The notes: a model not told the origin generated them from the letters alone. DNA of 64,000 nt from Isoetes taiwanensis (GCA_021234155.1 JAJEKV010000060.1:2960451-3024450), one strand, 5' to 3'; shown: positions 10,891 to 21,940, counted from the stretch's first letter. Program-made: numbers and translations.

Positions 10891-12208
10891 TATCAACCCT
10901 ACCAGGAAGAACGATGGAAACATGCGCTGAATCTCAGAACCATTCAATAGCTGCAGTCGGAAATGAAAATGCCAAGAACCACTACGGACAGGTATAGAAG
11001 TGGGCAGAGGCTGCAGAGCAGGCAAGGCAACACATATCCTAGGTGCCTGAACAATAGAATGAGCTAAGTGAACTCCAAGACCATTCACCATAGAAACCAA
11101 GAACTCAGGAACCAACATATCTGGAGGCAAATCCATGATTTGAAACCAACATGGCTGGAGTATAGAACTGATATAGGACATATGCCTCACCTAAGCCATC
11201 AACCCCTCGACTAACCAACTGTCGCACCGAGGACTCAGCCTCGAACATAATAAGGAAAAAATTACTAGGCAAGAATTTCAAAGACTGGTACCTGGACAAA
11301 CCAATCCGCCTCGAATGTCCAGAGAGCCATGAGCTAAACCTTCGCGTGTCCAAAACTATTCCAGTGAAGTACCCTAGTACTGCAAAGGAGACCAAATTCT
11401 CTATAGTCTGAACATGCCGAGCATGGTCTACGCCTATCCAAGGATCTGCTGGAAGCACTGCTCGTAAGTCAACTGAATAATGATCATCCACAAACTTCAT
11501 AGCCTCTTCCACCCGAGCACTCCTATGGTCAAGCACCTTACTCTTAATCCAGTCTGAAAAGCCTGGACGAGTGACACGGTATACTGTGTCATTTGTCCTC
11601 CAAGCTGGACGTGTAGTGTTGGCAGTTTTAATAGCCTGAGAGATGTCTAACCTCACTCCAGGTGAGTCTGAAGGTGCGCATAGAGGATTTGCCTCCCTCT
11701 GAGCCGCTACACCTACATCACCTTCCTTGGCAACCTCCTCTCTAGGCGCGGGTGTAGAGGGGTTTACAGATCCTGTTTCAAGTGGCAGCATGCTTGAAGG
11801 AATATGGGTTGGAGTTATCGGCACACAATTTTCTGAACTGAATTGAAAGGAAGAGTGATTGACATACCTATCTACTGAAGGTGACTCTAAAAGAGCCTGC
11901 ATATCCCTCAACAATTGCCGTTGTGGTTCAATATCCATAGCATTAATTGCTTCCTTCTCACCTCGTATTAAATTGAATGCCTCTCTTTGTGAACCAACAT
12001 TTGCAGTTGGTAAATCCTCAGGTGATTCTGACATGACTGCCTCCTGTGATGTGGAAGGAGACTGCACATCTGTCTCCAGCTCAACCATAGCCAATCCCTT
12101 TTCTTTAGGACTCTTTCTTCTCGCCATTTCACGCGGTTTCAACCCCAAACCAGGAATCTCAGCAGACCCAAGAGCCTTAATCTGGGAAATTTGTCTGGCA
12201 GGAGCCAT
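10846..12208 (-). pseudogene. LINE-A ORF1 (DUF4283-like nucleic-acid-binding protein), frameshifted
   Basis: The open frame starts at the ATG at 12208 (MAPARQISQIKALG) and runs 367 codons to 11105. The first 230 residues are polar and low in complexity. From about residue 235 the protein reads VDHARHVQTIENLVSFAVLGY, then RRIGLSRYQSLKFLPSNFFL and FEAESSVRQLVSRGV, the layout of the DUF4283 domain found in plant L1 ORF1 and gag-like proteins. A shift into the frame 11190-10846 continues it with WFQIMDLPPDML, VNGLGVHLA and APRICVAL, the conserved end of that domain that usually precedes a CCHC knuckle; the knuckle itself is not visible. The likely role is binding the LINE RNA. Confidence 0.78.
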
Positions 12209-12284
12209 GCTGGCAAAAATTTTCCCAGTGAAAATCCGGCCTAGCTACAGACCTGAAAACCTAAAAAGCTATACACCTTTGGAA

Positions 12285-12839
12285 CATTAGAGGTAATTTG
12301 AGATCTCATTTTGTCCCACTAAGGGAAGCTTAAAAAGCCACATCAGCTTTTTAAACTGTCCAATAAGAGAAGAGCTCCAGTGTATTTTATTCCAGTATTA
12401 TGTGGCAGCAGTAATTAATGTAGTTCTAACTAACTTTTGCAGTGTCATTTTTCTACTATAACTTTTGATCAAAAACTCCGATTCGAACACTATTTGTGGC
12501 AATGGATTCGTCTCCTCAAGATCTTTCTAATGACAACCCATTGTTATATCTTTTGGGATGTAAATATATAAGAAAAGAGCAAAAAACCATATTTTTTAAG
12601 GTTAACACATATGGCTTGTATTGAAATACATCATAACCATATATCACTTGAAAGATCTTTTCATTCTGCATCTAATGCAACAAACGCCGCAGCATTTTCA
12701 TGAGTAGATTAAAAGTTATAGGGAAAAAACGACAGCAATGAAGTTGTTAATGCTGCATTAATTGCAGTTTGATGTAGAGTACTCATTCTATTGGAGGATT
12801 CTTATGGGGACAAAAGGAGATCTCAAATTACCTCTAATG
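12285..12839. mobile_element. Foldback (MITE-like) element, CATTAG family, copy 1 (555 bp)
   Basis: The ends are inverted repeats: the left reads CATTAGAGGTAATTTGAGAT and the right, reverse-complemented, reads the same, with good pairing for about 33 bp. Inner blocks also pair imperfectly (for example ATAACTTTTGATC near 12460 with the inverted ATTAAAAGTTAT near 12707), so most of the element folds back on itself around 12570-12600. It has no coding capacity. No target duplication is visible next to the ends. The end sequences and length match the element at 33385-33934. Confidence 0.72.
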
Positions 12840-12953
12840 AGCTCTCTGAATCAGCTTTCCAACGCACCAAGAATCGCCTGATTCTAACACCGGATGCTCC
12901 AGATACAATCGAAAATGCGAAGTGCCATCTCTACATGGCACTTAGGACTATGC

Positions 12954-13190
12954 CTATTCTCTATGTTTGTTGCGTCTGACGATGCAACTTGAGGTTCCAT
13001 CTAGTTCAATAGCTTTTTCTTTCAATTGTGCTCGTTTTTCATCACTAATGCTCATACAAAAGACGATATCTTTGCCCTCCTTCACCCTTTCTGGACCACC
13101 AGTTTTGTTGATTTTGCAATACTTGCATATCCAGGATTTAGGGCCTATAACATCAACTTCGTCCCACCAAACAGATTTCCTTCCTAACAT
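12954..13190 (-). pseudogene. BED-type zinc-finger fragment of a hAT-like transposase gene
   Basis: A 78-codon minus-strand frame reads VWWDEVDVIGPKSWICKYC, then GGPERVKEGKDIVFC and SISDEKRAQLKEKAIELDG. It resembles a BED finger of plant hAT-like proteins (CxYC...GGxxRxKxHL...KDVxxC...VRxxMxE), but the HL motif with the zinc-binding histidine is missing between RVK and EGKDI. It lies on the same strand, and upstream in reading order, of the DUF659-like piece at 5989-6219; LINE-A and a foldback element lie between. Domesticated or selfish origin cannot be told from this fragment. Confidence 0.55.
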
Positions 13191-13969
13191 TCTGCAAAAT
13201 AGTGGAAAAGAAATAAATTTATATCTTTCTTAGAAAAGAATATAATGGTCAATTCAGAATTAGAGAAAGAAAAAAAAAATACAATGGTGAACTTATATGT
13301 GATTGTGACTATTTATTTGAATTTGCTGTGTGACAAAATTTGGGGTTAGCAGATTGCAAAAGTTTTGCAATCATAAAGAGCGGAGCTTCGCATACAGAGC
13401 AGAGCTTCTGGCTGCCGGTTATGGCTTTCGGAGCAGATCATCCCCTACACAACTTATAGATCTGAAACAGAGATTGATTTTGTAATAGATTCGTGCCTGG
13501 AACAGAGATGTCTTCACGCAGAGCAAAGAGACCCCAAATTTTGCTCCTCAAGAAAAACTCTAGCGGCGCCACCAGATCGCCGCCAGAAACTTAGACCCTG
13601 AAATTACTTGAAAAAAAAAGTTACTGAAATCGTCGGAAATTTTAGGGTCTCGTGGGTTACGGACTTAAAACCTGTTTCTAAACTGCGACACAAGCCAGAA
13701 AGAGAAGTAGATGTAGATCCGCTATCGCTACTGCTAGCTCGTTTTATCAGTGTATTCTTGTCTTCTTCATAACACAAATTAAGCTGGTCCAGCACTATGA
13801 GACAATCTAACTCCAGTCTAGCTTGACATCTCTTTGTAAAAAGAAGCTTTTGTTTAGCTGAATGCTCAAGGGGGTCAGACCATAGTTGCTCTTTTGTCCT
13901 TGGTCTCATTTCTTTGTTTGGCTCGGATTACCATGTTTTTGAAAAAAATGAGACTAAATTTCTGTACAG
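13191..13969. other. Unassigned sequence between the BED fragment and a possible exon
   Basis: I see no recognisable gene or repeat. A 101-codon minus-strand frame (13909-13604) shows no family resemblance and is not supported as a gene. Confidence 0.4.
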
Positions 13970-14081
13970 CATAAATCGAGCTGCCGAAGAAGAGCTCCAG
14001 CTGCCTGGATTTACAGAGGAAGTTGCAAGGGCAATGAATCTGGAAGAGGCAAAAGCGAAATCCCTACCTAATTTTGTGTAA
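13970..14081 (+). CDS. Possible terminal exon of an unidentified host gene
   Basis: A TTTCTGTACAG acceptor at 13969 is followed by a frame of 36 codons ending in TAA (14079-14081): after INRAAEEELQLPGF it reads TEEVARAMNLEEAKAKSLPN. The composition is that of an ordinary soluble plant protein with a charged helix. I do not recognise the family and find no convincing preceding exon, so this may be a relic. Support is only the splice site and the composition. Confidence 0.25.
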
Positions 14082-14739
14082 TGCATGATTCATAGTTTAC
14101 TTGTTTCTAATTTATTTGCATGTAATTGAATTCTTCCAGGCTTTCTGAAACTACGGTGCATTTTATTAGCAGTGCATTTCTATAAATCTATTTCTAAAAC
14201 AAGCTTAATGGCCAATTTTTCCCCTCCCAATTTCGGCCAATCTTTCCCCTGCCAAGCCAGTACCCTGTTGAAACAGAAGAAGGACGGGTACATAACCCAT
14301 AAATTATGAAACAGAATCGGAAAACATGTTTCAGGAGAAAGAAGGCGGGACCAGTTGGGCTATACCTCCCTAAGAATCGGGAGGAAATAAATGGTAAGTT
14401 TTGGCGGTAAGTTTCTGTTTTGGCGTGCTTTGCATTCAGAACAGATTAATTTGGGGCAGATGGCCGTTCCGCACGACGTTCTTGCCATCAAGAGAATTTC
14501 CCGTCTTTTGAGCATATGAACAGCACAGAGGCTTCTTCCTCAACACGACATTCCTCTATACCAACTATACTGTGGGGTACCTGCTTCCAAGATGGCACAG
14601 TAAAGCAAATTCAGTATCTGGAATAAAAGCTTACCTTCCAAGGAAATCGTCGGGCCTGCAAGAAATGCGGTCTGTAAGGTGTCCAGAAGAAGATGCTAGT
14701 CTGATGAGGGCAACAGCAGAAGGATCCATGCTTGAAGTG
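14082..14739. other. Left flank of the copia-2 insertion, unassigned
   Basis: The stretch contains two similar lines (CCCCTCCCAATTTCGGCCAA and a weaker repeat) near 14220-14250 and an open frame from 14572 that runs into the LTR. No known gene or element is recognised. Confidence 0.4.
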
Positions 14740-14744
14740 AGGCG

Positions 14745-14990
14745 TGTTGACCGATATGATGTACGTGGTGACCTGGAACGGGCACATGCATGCACAAGCG
14801 GTTACTTAAGCGGTTCCTTCAATCTCTCCTACCTTTGTGGAGAAATCTCAGTTGCTTTAGTTTTTCTATTTAAACCTACTCTTATGATACGGTTGATCAT
14901 CTGAGAGGCTTCCATTGTATTTGAGTTCACTCATTTCCTATCAATGCATGAGTTGATTTCCTCCTTTCTGTGTTAGTCCTGAGGTTCACA
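14745..14990 (+). repeat. 5' LTR of copia-2 (246 bp)
   Basis: It begins TGTTGACCGATATGATG and ends CCTGAGGTTCACA, giving TG...CA borders. An AT-rich TATTTAAA near 14868 is the best TATA candidate. The direct neighbour on the right is a perfect primer-binding site and on the left the target duplication. Confidence 0.95.
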
Positions 14991-15002
14991 TGGTATCAGA
15001 GC
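14991..15002 (+). other. Primer-binding site of copia-2
   Basis: TGGTATCAGAGC follows the LTR without a gap and matches the 3' end complement of plant initiator methionine tRNA, the usual primer of copia reverse transcription. Confidence 0.95.
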
Positions 15003-15024
15003 CCAGCGTGAAGGACAGAAAAGG

Positions 15025-15892
15025 ATGGCTATTGATTCGACGGCCTCTTCAGTTACCGCAGCAGAGTCTTCCCCTGCATCACCTGAAACCTTCGATCCTG
15101 CCAAAGGATTATGGCATTGAGCGATTCAGAGGGACAAATTTCCACATGTGGAAATATCAAATGAAGACGTTTTTTGAGGCTGCTGGATTATGGGCAGTGG
15201 TGAATGGTACTGAGGCAAAACCAGTAGGAGATCCAGGGAAGCTAAAGAAGTGGATGGCAAAGGATTCAAGGGCGCACTCCCAGCTTATTTGCAGCCTGCA
15301 CCATACCATCCTCAATAGGCTCAAGGTCTCTCAAAGCGCGCATGAGTGCTGGGCAAAATTGCTCCGAATGTGCGAAAGCAAAACTGCGGCCACCCAAGTC
15401 ATGCTCAGTAACCAGTTATACGCCACCAAATACACTGATGGAGAATCCATGTCTGACCACATTGGAAAAATGCGGAATATCATGGATCAATTGGAAGAAT
15501 CTCGGCAAAGATAAAACTATGTGGTAACCGCCTCCGATACATGGAACAAAGATAATTGCCTTACTCTCCGCCGGGCCTTTCACCAAAGATATGGCAACCT
15601 TGTAGTAGTGCTCTCCAATCATCCTGGGAACCTCACTTGGGAAGACGTCACTGCTAAAGTTCTACAAGAAGAAGCCAGGCTGAAAAGCAATGAACCTCAG
15701 GTGGCTCTCTTCACCAACAAGCTTCGCACGGAGAAACGTCATGTTGCTGATAGCAGTGGAGCGGACTCTCGCAAACCATGCTGCACGTATTGCAGGAGAA
15801 GAGGCCATCTTAAGAAAGAGTGCTGGAAACTTGCTGCAGATCAAGCCCCGCGCATAAGGCGTAAAAAGGCCAAGCCGAAAAAACAGAATTGA
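15025..15892 (+). pseudogene. copia-2 gag, two frame shifts
   Basis: The likely start is the ATG at 15025 (MAIDSTASSVTAAESSPASP). A shift near 15100 leads into YGIERFRGTNFHMWKYQMK, the N-terminal gag motif of copia elements (FxGxNFxxWKxxM), continuing to MSDHIGKMRNIMDQLEES and a stop at 15514. A second shift leads into LTLRRAFHQRYGNLVVVLSN and TWEDVTAKVLQEEARLKSN, and then one CCHC knuckle, CTYCRRRGHLKKECW, before the stop at 15892. The longer upstream open frame starting at 14990 begins inside the primer site and is not the natural start. Confidence 0.88.
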
Positions 15893-15949
15893 CACGTGTT
15901 GTTGCACTATCGTTCAACCATCTTCTATGATTGAGGGAGCGTTCATGAC

Positions 15950-16602
15950 CATCATTGCATCCCAAGGAGATGCGAGAACTTGGTGGCTTGATTCTGCGGC
16001 ATCACAGCACATGACAGGCATCAAAGGATATTTTCATCATCTCAAACCATTATCAACCCGCTTTTTATCAAAGCCAAAGAATGGGAATATGCTTCGAAAG
16101 TAAAGTCAAATGGGAGATGTTACCATCATCTTGGATCACGGTAAATCTCTTGTGGTTTCCAATGTGTTATATGTACCGGGCCTCGATCGTAATCTCCTCT
16201 CCGTGATAGCTCGCTTGGCGATTTAGGAGTGGGAGGTATTTCTGCCCAAGAGGCCACTCTTACAAGCACCAAATCCAAAGAAGTTGTTGCCATAGGAAGC
16301 GTGCATGGGAATCTATATAAACCGGGGCCATTCATCGCCGGGTTTAGTGCTACACACATCAGCCTTGAACTGCGGGCATGCTCGCCTTTGGCCATGCAGA
16401 ACCGAAAAGCATTCAATATACCGCGGAGCTCCAAAGCAAGAATGTGAATTGATAACAAGCTAGATCTTCCTTCTCAATGCACGACCGCACCATGGGCAAG
16501 CACCACAAAGCTCCATTCCCAAGCGAGAATAATCGAGCCTCATTTGCAGTGCCAAAGAGTTCATTCCCGACATCTCGTGACATCATCCACGCCTCTTGGT
16601 GG
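15950..16602 (+). pseudogene. copia-2 protease, GAG-pre-integrase and integrase zinc-finger region
   Basis: Broken frames read TWWLDSAASQHMTGIKGYF, the copia protease active site (DSAAS for the usual DSGAS), then MGDVTIILDHGKSLVVSNVL and YVPGLDRNLLSV. Around 16375-16450 HARLGHAEPKSIQYTAEL is the GAG-pre-integrase motif after restoring one extra T. Around 16470-16560 GKHHKAPFPSENNRAS is the end of the integrase HHCC domain. The first integrase aspartate lies in HSDIS near 16575, again behind a one-base shift. The reading then stops at the hAT-like insert. Confidence 0.8.
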
Positions 16603-17315
16603 TGGTAGCCCTTAAGGATCTAAAGTTCGCCAAAAGGCTATTTTTAAGGGTATCGAGAAATTTTGACACTATGGTTTAGTAGGGCCCTGCTATAGATGAA
16701 AAAAATGAAATTAGCCAACTTTTCTACAAACAAATCTCACTCCACTTGAAAATTCGGCCACATCCACTAAGCGCCATAAGTATGGATTCGCCTCTATCCT
16801 CTACCCTCCTTCTCAAGATTTCTTAAGAATCGCTTAATATTCTAGGTTTTTCATAACCTAATCTATTCTACATATCCATCCAGGTACATATGATAATTTT
16901 AAGAGTTATTTTTGTAGCTATTGTGTTTCAAATACTTCTAAGGATGCACTCGAGAGTTTTTTTTTTTTTTTATAGACCCCCCTTTTAATAGATTTGTTTT
17001 ATCTACAAGGATAAGCCACGTTATCATTTGCAAAGGTTAAGTTGTGGTATTGCATCATGCAACTATAGTTATGATGTGTTTGTGTCCTTGATTAAATATG
17101 GATGCCCCTGAATAAAATTTCACCACAGAAATTGCACTTGGAAAATAAAGACACTTAAATCTTGGCAAAATAATATTGGCCATAATTCGCCTAGATTTCT
17201 ATAAAAAACATTCATGTCTAGAAAACATTCGCCAGCATAACTAATCTTGCAACTCTATTATTCGCCCGACCTTCTAAATTATGCTTAGAGAAGTTTGGCC
17301 TTAAGGGCAACCCTG
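16603..17315. mobile_element. Non-autonomous hAT-like DNA element inserted in copia-2 integrase (about 713 bp)
   Basis: The integrase reading expected across the site, SLGGSLYFL, is interrupted after CTTGGTGG (16595-16602), and CTTGGTGG appears again at 17316-17323 where the reading resumes. That is an 8-bp duplication, as hAT elements make. The ends are short inverted repeats: TGGTAGCCCTTAAGG on the left and, reverse-complemented, CAGGGTTGCCCTTAAGG on the right; CAGGG ends are typical of hAT. The inside is AT-rich with a 15-base T run near 16960-16976 and no coding capacity. Borders may shift by one or two bases. Confidence 0.8.
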
Positions 17316-18218
17316 CTTGGTGGCTCTCTCTATTTCCTGACCTTCATTAACGATTATTCTCGCTATACTCAGGTATTCTTTCTGAAATTCAAGCACGAAG
17401 TTCTCTCATTATTTCAGCAGTATGTGGCTCAGGTCCACACCCAACAAGGAGCTTCAGTTCAGTGGTTAATGAGTGACAATGGAGGGGAGTACACTTCCCA
17501 TCAAATGGTGCAATTTTGTGCAGCACAGGGGATCGAGCATAGAACCACAGTTGCCGGAAATCCGCAACAAAATGGTCTTGCTGAACGCATGAACCGGACT
17601 TTGAAGGACATGGCATGGTGCTTGCTGATTGAAGCACAATTGCCCATTCAATTCGGCGCAGAGGCCATTCATACAGCCGTGTACTTGCGCAATCGGCTTG
17701 TCTCCCGGAGGTCACCACAAAAGCAAACTCCGCTTGAGCTCGGACTTTGCAAAGAAACCGATTTGGGTCACCTTCGAAGTCTTTGGATGCCCTCGCCCAC
17801 GCCTCATTCTCAAACATCCAAAGCAGGAGCGCTTTCTCTTCTCGCAAAGATGCCTTCCATCTTCATTGGTTACTCAACGCTTCAAAAAAAGGATACAAAC
17901 TTTACAACCCTCGACAAAGAAGGTCTTTTTACGGATGTGGAATTCTTCAACACCTCAAAGGTTCCTCCTGTCGCATCCCATCCCCGATATGATGTAATTG
18001 ATCTCCTTTTTGTGCCACCCACCATCGATCGGGAGAATGCTCATCTCCAGCAGGAGCCTAATTGCAGTGCTGATTTGCCTTCCCATGAGCCACTGGAACC
18101 TAGTGCCATTGATACACCAGAGCCCGGGGACTCATATGTAGCAGGAGACATCAATCTGCCTGCACCACCTATGCCGCACCGACGGTCTATGCGCCAGATG
18201 GAAACCCACTCTTCGTGA
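17316..18218 (+). pseudogene. copia-2 integrase catalytic core and C-terminal part
   Basis: The frame resumes with SLYFLTFINDYSRYTQVFFL, then WLMSDNGGEYTSHQM (second catalytic aspartate, near 17475) and NPQQNGLAERMNRTLKDMAW (catalytic glutamate, near 17585). After AVYLRNRLVSRRSPQKQTP the natural reading moves to another frame (VTFEVFGCP, about 17765-17800) and back, so two shifts that largely cancel each other disturb about 60 residues. FIGYSTLQKK and TDVEFFNTSKVPP mark the integrase end, followed by a proline-rich linker to RT. Integrase would insert the cDNA and produce the 5-bp duplication. Confidence 0.9.
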
Positions 18219-18231
18219 TATTGGAACATCA

Positions 18232-19893
18232 CCAGCTTCTTTCACTCGTCATGATACCTCTGATCCTGCCACTTTTCAAGAAGCTATGGATCACCCACAA
18301 GCTCAGGCTTGGCAAACTGCAATGGACCTCGAAATTGAGGCCCTGCACAGCAATGGCACCTGGACATTGGTCCCTCTTCCTCCTGGCAGGCGCATTGTTT
18401 CCTCCAAATGGCTCTACAAAACCAAAGTCAAGGCTGATGGCACATTGGACAGATTCAAGGCACGCTTTGTTGCTCGAGGTTTCTCACAAATTGAAGGTTT
18501 GGATTTCCTGGACACCTATTCTCCTGTGGTCAAACTCGCATCCATCAGAATTTTGCTCGCCTTTGCTACAGCTGGTAACTATGAAATCCACCAAATGGAC
18601 GTCCAGTCGGCATTCCTCTATGGTGACCTCGAAGAGGAAGTGCATTTGCAACAACCAGAGGGCTATATTTCCCCTGGATCTGAGCAACTAGTGTGCAGGC
18701 TGCACAAAGCTCTCTATGGGCTTGGCAAGCTCCCCGGAGCTGGTACTTCAAGATGCACACTTTCCTCCTCTCCAAAGGATTTCGCAGTGGTGACTCCGAT
18801 ACAAACATTTACATTTATGTCACTGACAGCGGCTTTGTTCTTTTGGGTCTATACATCGATGACACCATCCTTGTAAGCAATTCTCTCAAGCTTTCCATTC
18901 CGCCAAAGCCCCTTTTAGCTCAGCAATTCAAGATGCATGATTTGGGAGACATCAACAGTTGCCTCGGTTTCCGGATCACCCGAGATCGTGTCAACCGCTT
19001 AATGTGGATTGATCAGGAAAAATATGCTCTTGATATCCTTCACAGGTTTGACATGCAATCATGCAATGGCTGTGGTCACCCCAATGGAATCAGGCCTTCA
19101 TCTCTCCACTGATCATTGCCCCACCACTGCCGAGGATAAACAGGCCATGAGCATTCAGCCATACCGCAACATCATTGGCTGTCTCAATCATCTTGTGGTT
19201 TCCACCCGGCCAGACCTCACATTTGCTGTCAATTTTCTGAGCAGGTTCATGTGCAATCCAGTGTCTTACTCATCGGATCGCACTCAAACGGTGATCCGCT
19301 ACCTCAAAGGCTCTTCCAACTATGGTCTACCGTATGGCCTGCCCACGCATTCCCCGCCAACACCTTCTATGGCTACTCCGATGTCGACACGCAGTGATGA
19401 TGATGACACTAAGTCCACCAGTGGCTATGTATTTTTTCTAAACGGTGGTGCCATCTCCTGGAGCTCTCGCAAGCAGCCTGTAACAGCCCAATCCACCACA
19501 GAGGTTGAGTACATTTCAGCATGTGAAGCTGCCAAGGAAGCCGAATGGCTTATCAAAGTCACCCAGGATCGCCCGCTTCAAAGAACTCCACTAATTACCA
19601 TCTTTCAGGACAACATGAGCGCCATTGCCTTGAGCAAAGACTCCAAATTTCATCACAAAAGCAAGCATATCAAAGTCAGGTTCCACTTTCTCCGTGAAAA
19701 AGTTCACGAGGGAAACATCATTCTCCCTCATTGTGCTTCAGCTGCCATGGTAGCAGATATCTTCACCAAGCCTTTGCCTCGTGATAAATTTCAGCTCCAT
19801 CGTCAGAATCTCCATGTGGTTCCTTGTGCATCCACTCAAGCAGGAGAACAAGAATGTGAGCAGGATCCCCACTCCACCAAGCAGGAGTGTTGA
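18232..19893 (+). pseudogene. copia-2 reverse transcriptase and RNase H, frameshifted
   Basis: RT starts with AWQTAMDLEIEALHSNGTWT and WLYKTKVKADGTLDRFKARF, then DTYSPVVKLASIRILLAFAT and MDVQSAFLYGDLEEEVHLQQ (motif A). A one-base shift near 18725 breaks the frame in the LYGLxxxPxxW motif. The next frame has LYIDDTILVSNS, with YIDD for the usual YVDD. After another shift near 19070 the third frame has YRNIIGCLNHLVVSTRPDL and RNase H: DDTKSTSGYVFFLNGGAISW, KQPVTAQSTTEVEYISACEA and FHHKSKHIKVRFHFLREKV, ending with MVADIFTKPLPRDKF just before the 3' LTR. All domains are present but split over three frames. Confidence 0.93.
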
Positions 19894-20132
19894 CCCATAT
19901 GGTGTACGTGGTGACTTGGAACGGGCACATGCATGCACAAGCGGTTACTTAAGCGGTTCCTTCAATCTCTCCTACCTTTGTGGAGAAATCTCAGTTGCTT
20001 TAGTTTTCTATTTAAACCTACTCTTATGATACGGTTGATCATCTGAGAGGCTTTCATTGTATTTGAGTTCACTCATTTCCTATCAATGCATGAGTTGATT
20101 TCCTCCTTTCTGTGTTAGTCCTGAGGTTCACA
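19888..20132 (+). repeat. 3' LTR of copia-2 (245 bp)
   Basis: It begins TGTTGACCCATATGGTG and ends CCTGAGGTTCACA. A short purine-rich stretch, AAGCAGGAG, precedes it and could serve as polypurine tract. The second target duplication AGGCG follows at 20133. Confidence 0.95.
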
Positions 20133-20137
20133 AGGCG

Positions 20138-21940
20138 TGTTGATTTATGAGATCAAACTCTGGAAGCGAGAAATGTTCAAGCCACGTGACATGTAGAAGC
20201 TTTGCACCGGTGAAGTTACGACGACATTGACCACGATTCGCCATAAGATGTGGAAGCAATGGAGCTTTGGCTTGCAAGTACGATGCGAAATCTCAGGTCC
20301 GGCAAATAAACACCACCAAAAGCACTCGGAAAAGCCAATCCGGCCAGGAGGAGCTAATCCAACCAGCAAATCCAAACATTGGGACCCAAAAGTTGACCTT
20401 GTGGCTGATGGAATCCCTCCAAAAAAATAACAATAAGAAAAACAAGAGTAGAAACCTTTTATGAGAAGGGATCGGAACTGGTCAAATCAAAGACTATGAT
20501 GTTGTGCTCTTTGTCCACCATCTAAGTTTGGGTGCCACCCCCTAAGATCCATCTTTCTTTGCAAGAGCCATGTCCTTCGACAAGTCCATGCGTTCCATTT
20601 TGATGAAGCCGAACGAAGCGCCCATCCATCTCTATCATACTTGCTTCTTCACATTGCTTTTTTATCGCCTCGATGAAAAGTTGTTAATCCCTGTTTGCTA
20701 CATATTCTAAATGAAGTGCACCCTCGACTACCACGCAATATGTTCCATCAATTTGCTCTCAAGGATATGCTCTCATCAAGTTGTAACGATTCTCTTGTGA
20801 TTAGGCTGTGTCTCAATTGTTTACTTATTGAGGGCATTTGGAATATTTTGTAAATCTTAAGGCTGTTTGGTAAATTTTGAAACATTTGAAATTAAAAAAA
20901 AGTTTTATGTCATAGGTCTTAAGAGCATCTAGAAAATTAACAGAAAACTTAACAACATCTAAGACCTTAAAGTAAAATTTAAGGGCATTTGAACAATTTC
21001 AAAAAATACAAAACACTTTGTATGTCCACCAAGGGCATTTTAGGGCTATCTCAGGAAATTCATCAAAATATTAGGGTAGTTTTAGAGTTTTTGGATTGCC
21101 CCCCGCTTAAGGGCAATTGCTAGACTGAGGGTGGGTTTGAGAATTGTAAGGCATATTCTAGGTATATTTCGCGATCTGACGACCATTATTGCTGATTTTT
21201 TTTTCTAACAGTGAAAATTATTTTTTTACATTCCCATATGAATCTGGCCTAAGGTTTTTGTCTTTTTGGATGCTTTTTTTTTAATGGCGAAATTTAGAAA
21301 CCCATTTTACCTTTTATCAATTTTATTTCTTTTATGTCGATGGTTCTTTTTTAAGCCAATTTTTTTTTTTTTAGGGTGAAGTTTTTTGGACCGAGGCTCT
21401 CTAGTGATCGCTTTTTTTTCCTACCCTTGCAGTGGTTTTCTAGGGTTTTGTTACCGTTGTTTCTGCTGAGCAATTTGTAGGTATTTAATCCAACTTAATT
21501 CAATGATGTTGAACTGGTAGATAGAAATTCTGGATGGGACATTTTCCCGAGAATGGAGACCACATTTCAGTAGACACAATTGGGGCACAAGCTACAAGCA
21601 TGTACTTCCAAAGTTCAATTCAAGAGGAATCTTCAGCGACACAAATGGTGCTTCGTGCTAACGGTTCACTTGATGGCTTAATGGTGTTAAGCACTTACTC
21701 TTTACATATAATATCTGGAACACTCACTGTTGGGGCAATATAATTAATGGGATTAGTTGATAATGATGACGATAAACATACGCCTTTTGCAAGCATCTAG
21801 CTTGCAAGTGGCACTCACTGTATTACCTAACTAAATACTATCAACTAATAGGATATGTTTTATTTTTCAACATTAAATATTTGTTAAAGACTAGCAATAA
21901 GGTTTTTTACTCTCTTGTGTTAAATTGCAAGTGGCGCCTT
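20138..21940. other. Right flank of copia-2, gene-poor
   Basis: No gene is recognised. The stretch 20690-20740 resembles the dispersed repeat found at 39511-39620 (GCTACATATTCTAAATGAAG and onward). 20820-21110 has several lines beginning with similar words around AAGGGCATTTG and AAGAGCATCTAG, so may be a decayed internal repeat. T-rich runs occur at 21200-21420. Confidence 0.4.

Larger units (their letters stand above)
6420..12240 (-). mobile_element. L1-type non-LTR retrotransposon (LINE-A), nearly full length, inactive
   Basis: On the minus strand the order is ORF1 (12208 to about 10210), APE-type endonuclease (about 10170-9394), reverse transcriptase (about 9400-7698) and the C-terminal zinc-finger region (7623 to about 6420). 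This is the layout of plant L1 elements. Several stops are single transitions of ordinary codons (for example TGG to TGA near 9090 and CAG to TAG near 8415), as expected for methylation-driven decay, and a few frame shifts add to that. I found neither an A-rich tail nor a target duplication, so both borders are estimates. Confidence 0.9.
14740..20137 (+). mobile_element. Complete Ty1/copia element (copia-2) with 5-bp target duplication
   Basis: Two LTRs (14745-14990 and 19888-20132) flank gag, protease, integrase, RT and RNase H in copia order. The target duplication AGGCG sits at 14740-14744 and 20133-20137. The LTRs differ by about four substitutions and one single-base gap in 245 bp by eye, so the insertion is fairly young. 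In contrast the interior has several frame shifts and a 713-bp hAT-like insert in integrase. The element was either damaged before it last moved, supplied in trans, or the assembly has small errors here. Confidence 0.96.

Noticed and set aside
13604-13909. 101-codon minus-strand frame
   Set aside because: No family resemblance, no splice or promoter support, low-complexity serine-rich part.
21060-21130. Second copy of the hAT-like element ends (GCTTAAGGGCAA)
   Set aside because: The match is short and contains its own small palindrome; no partner end or duplication found.
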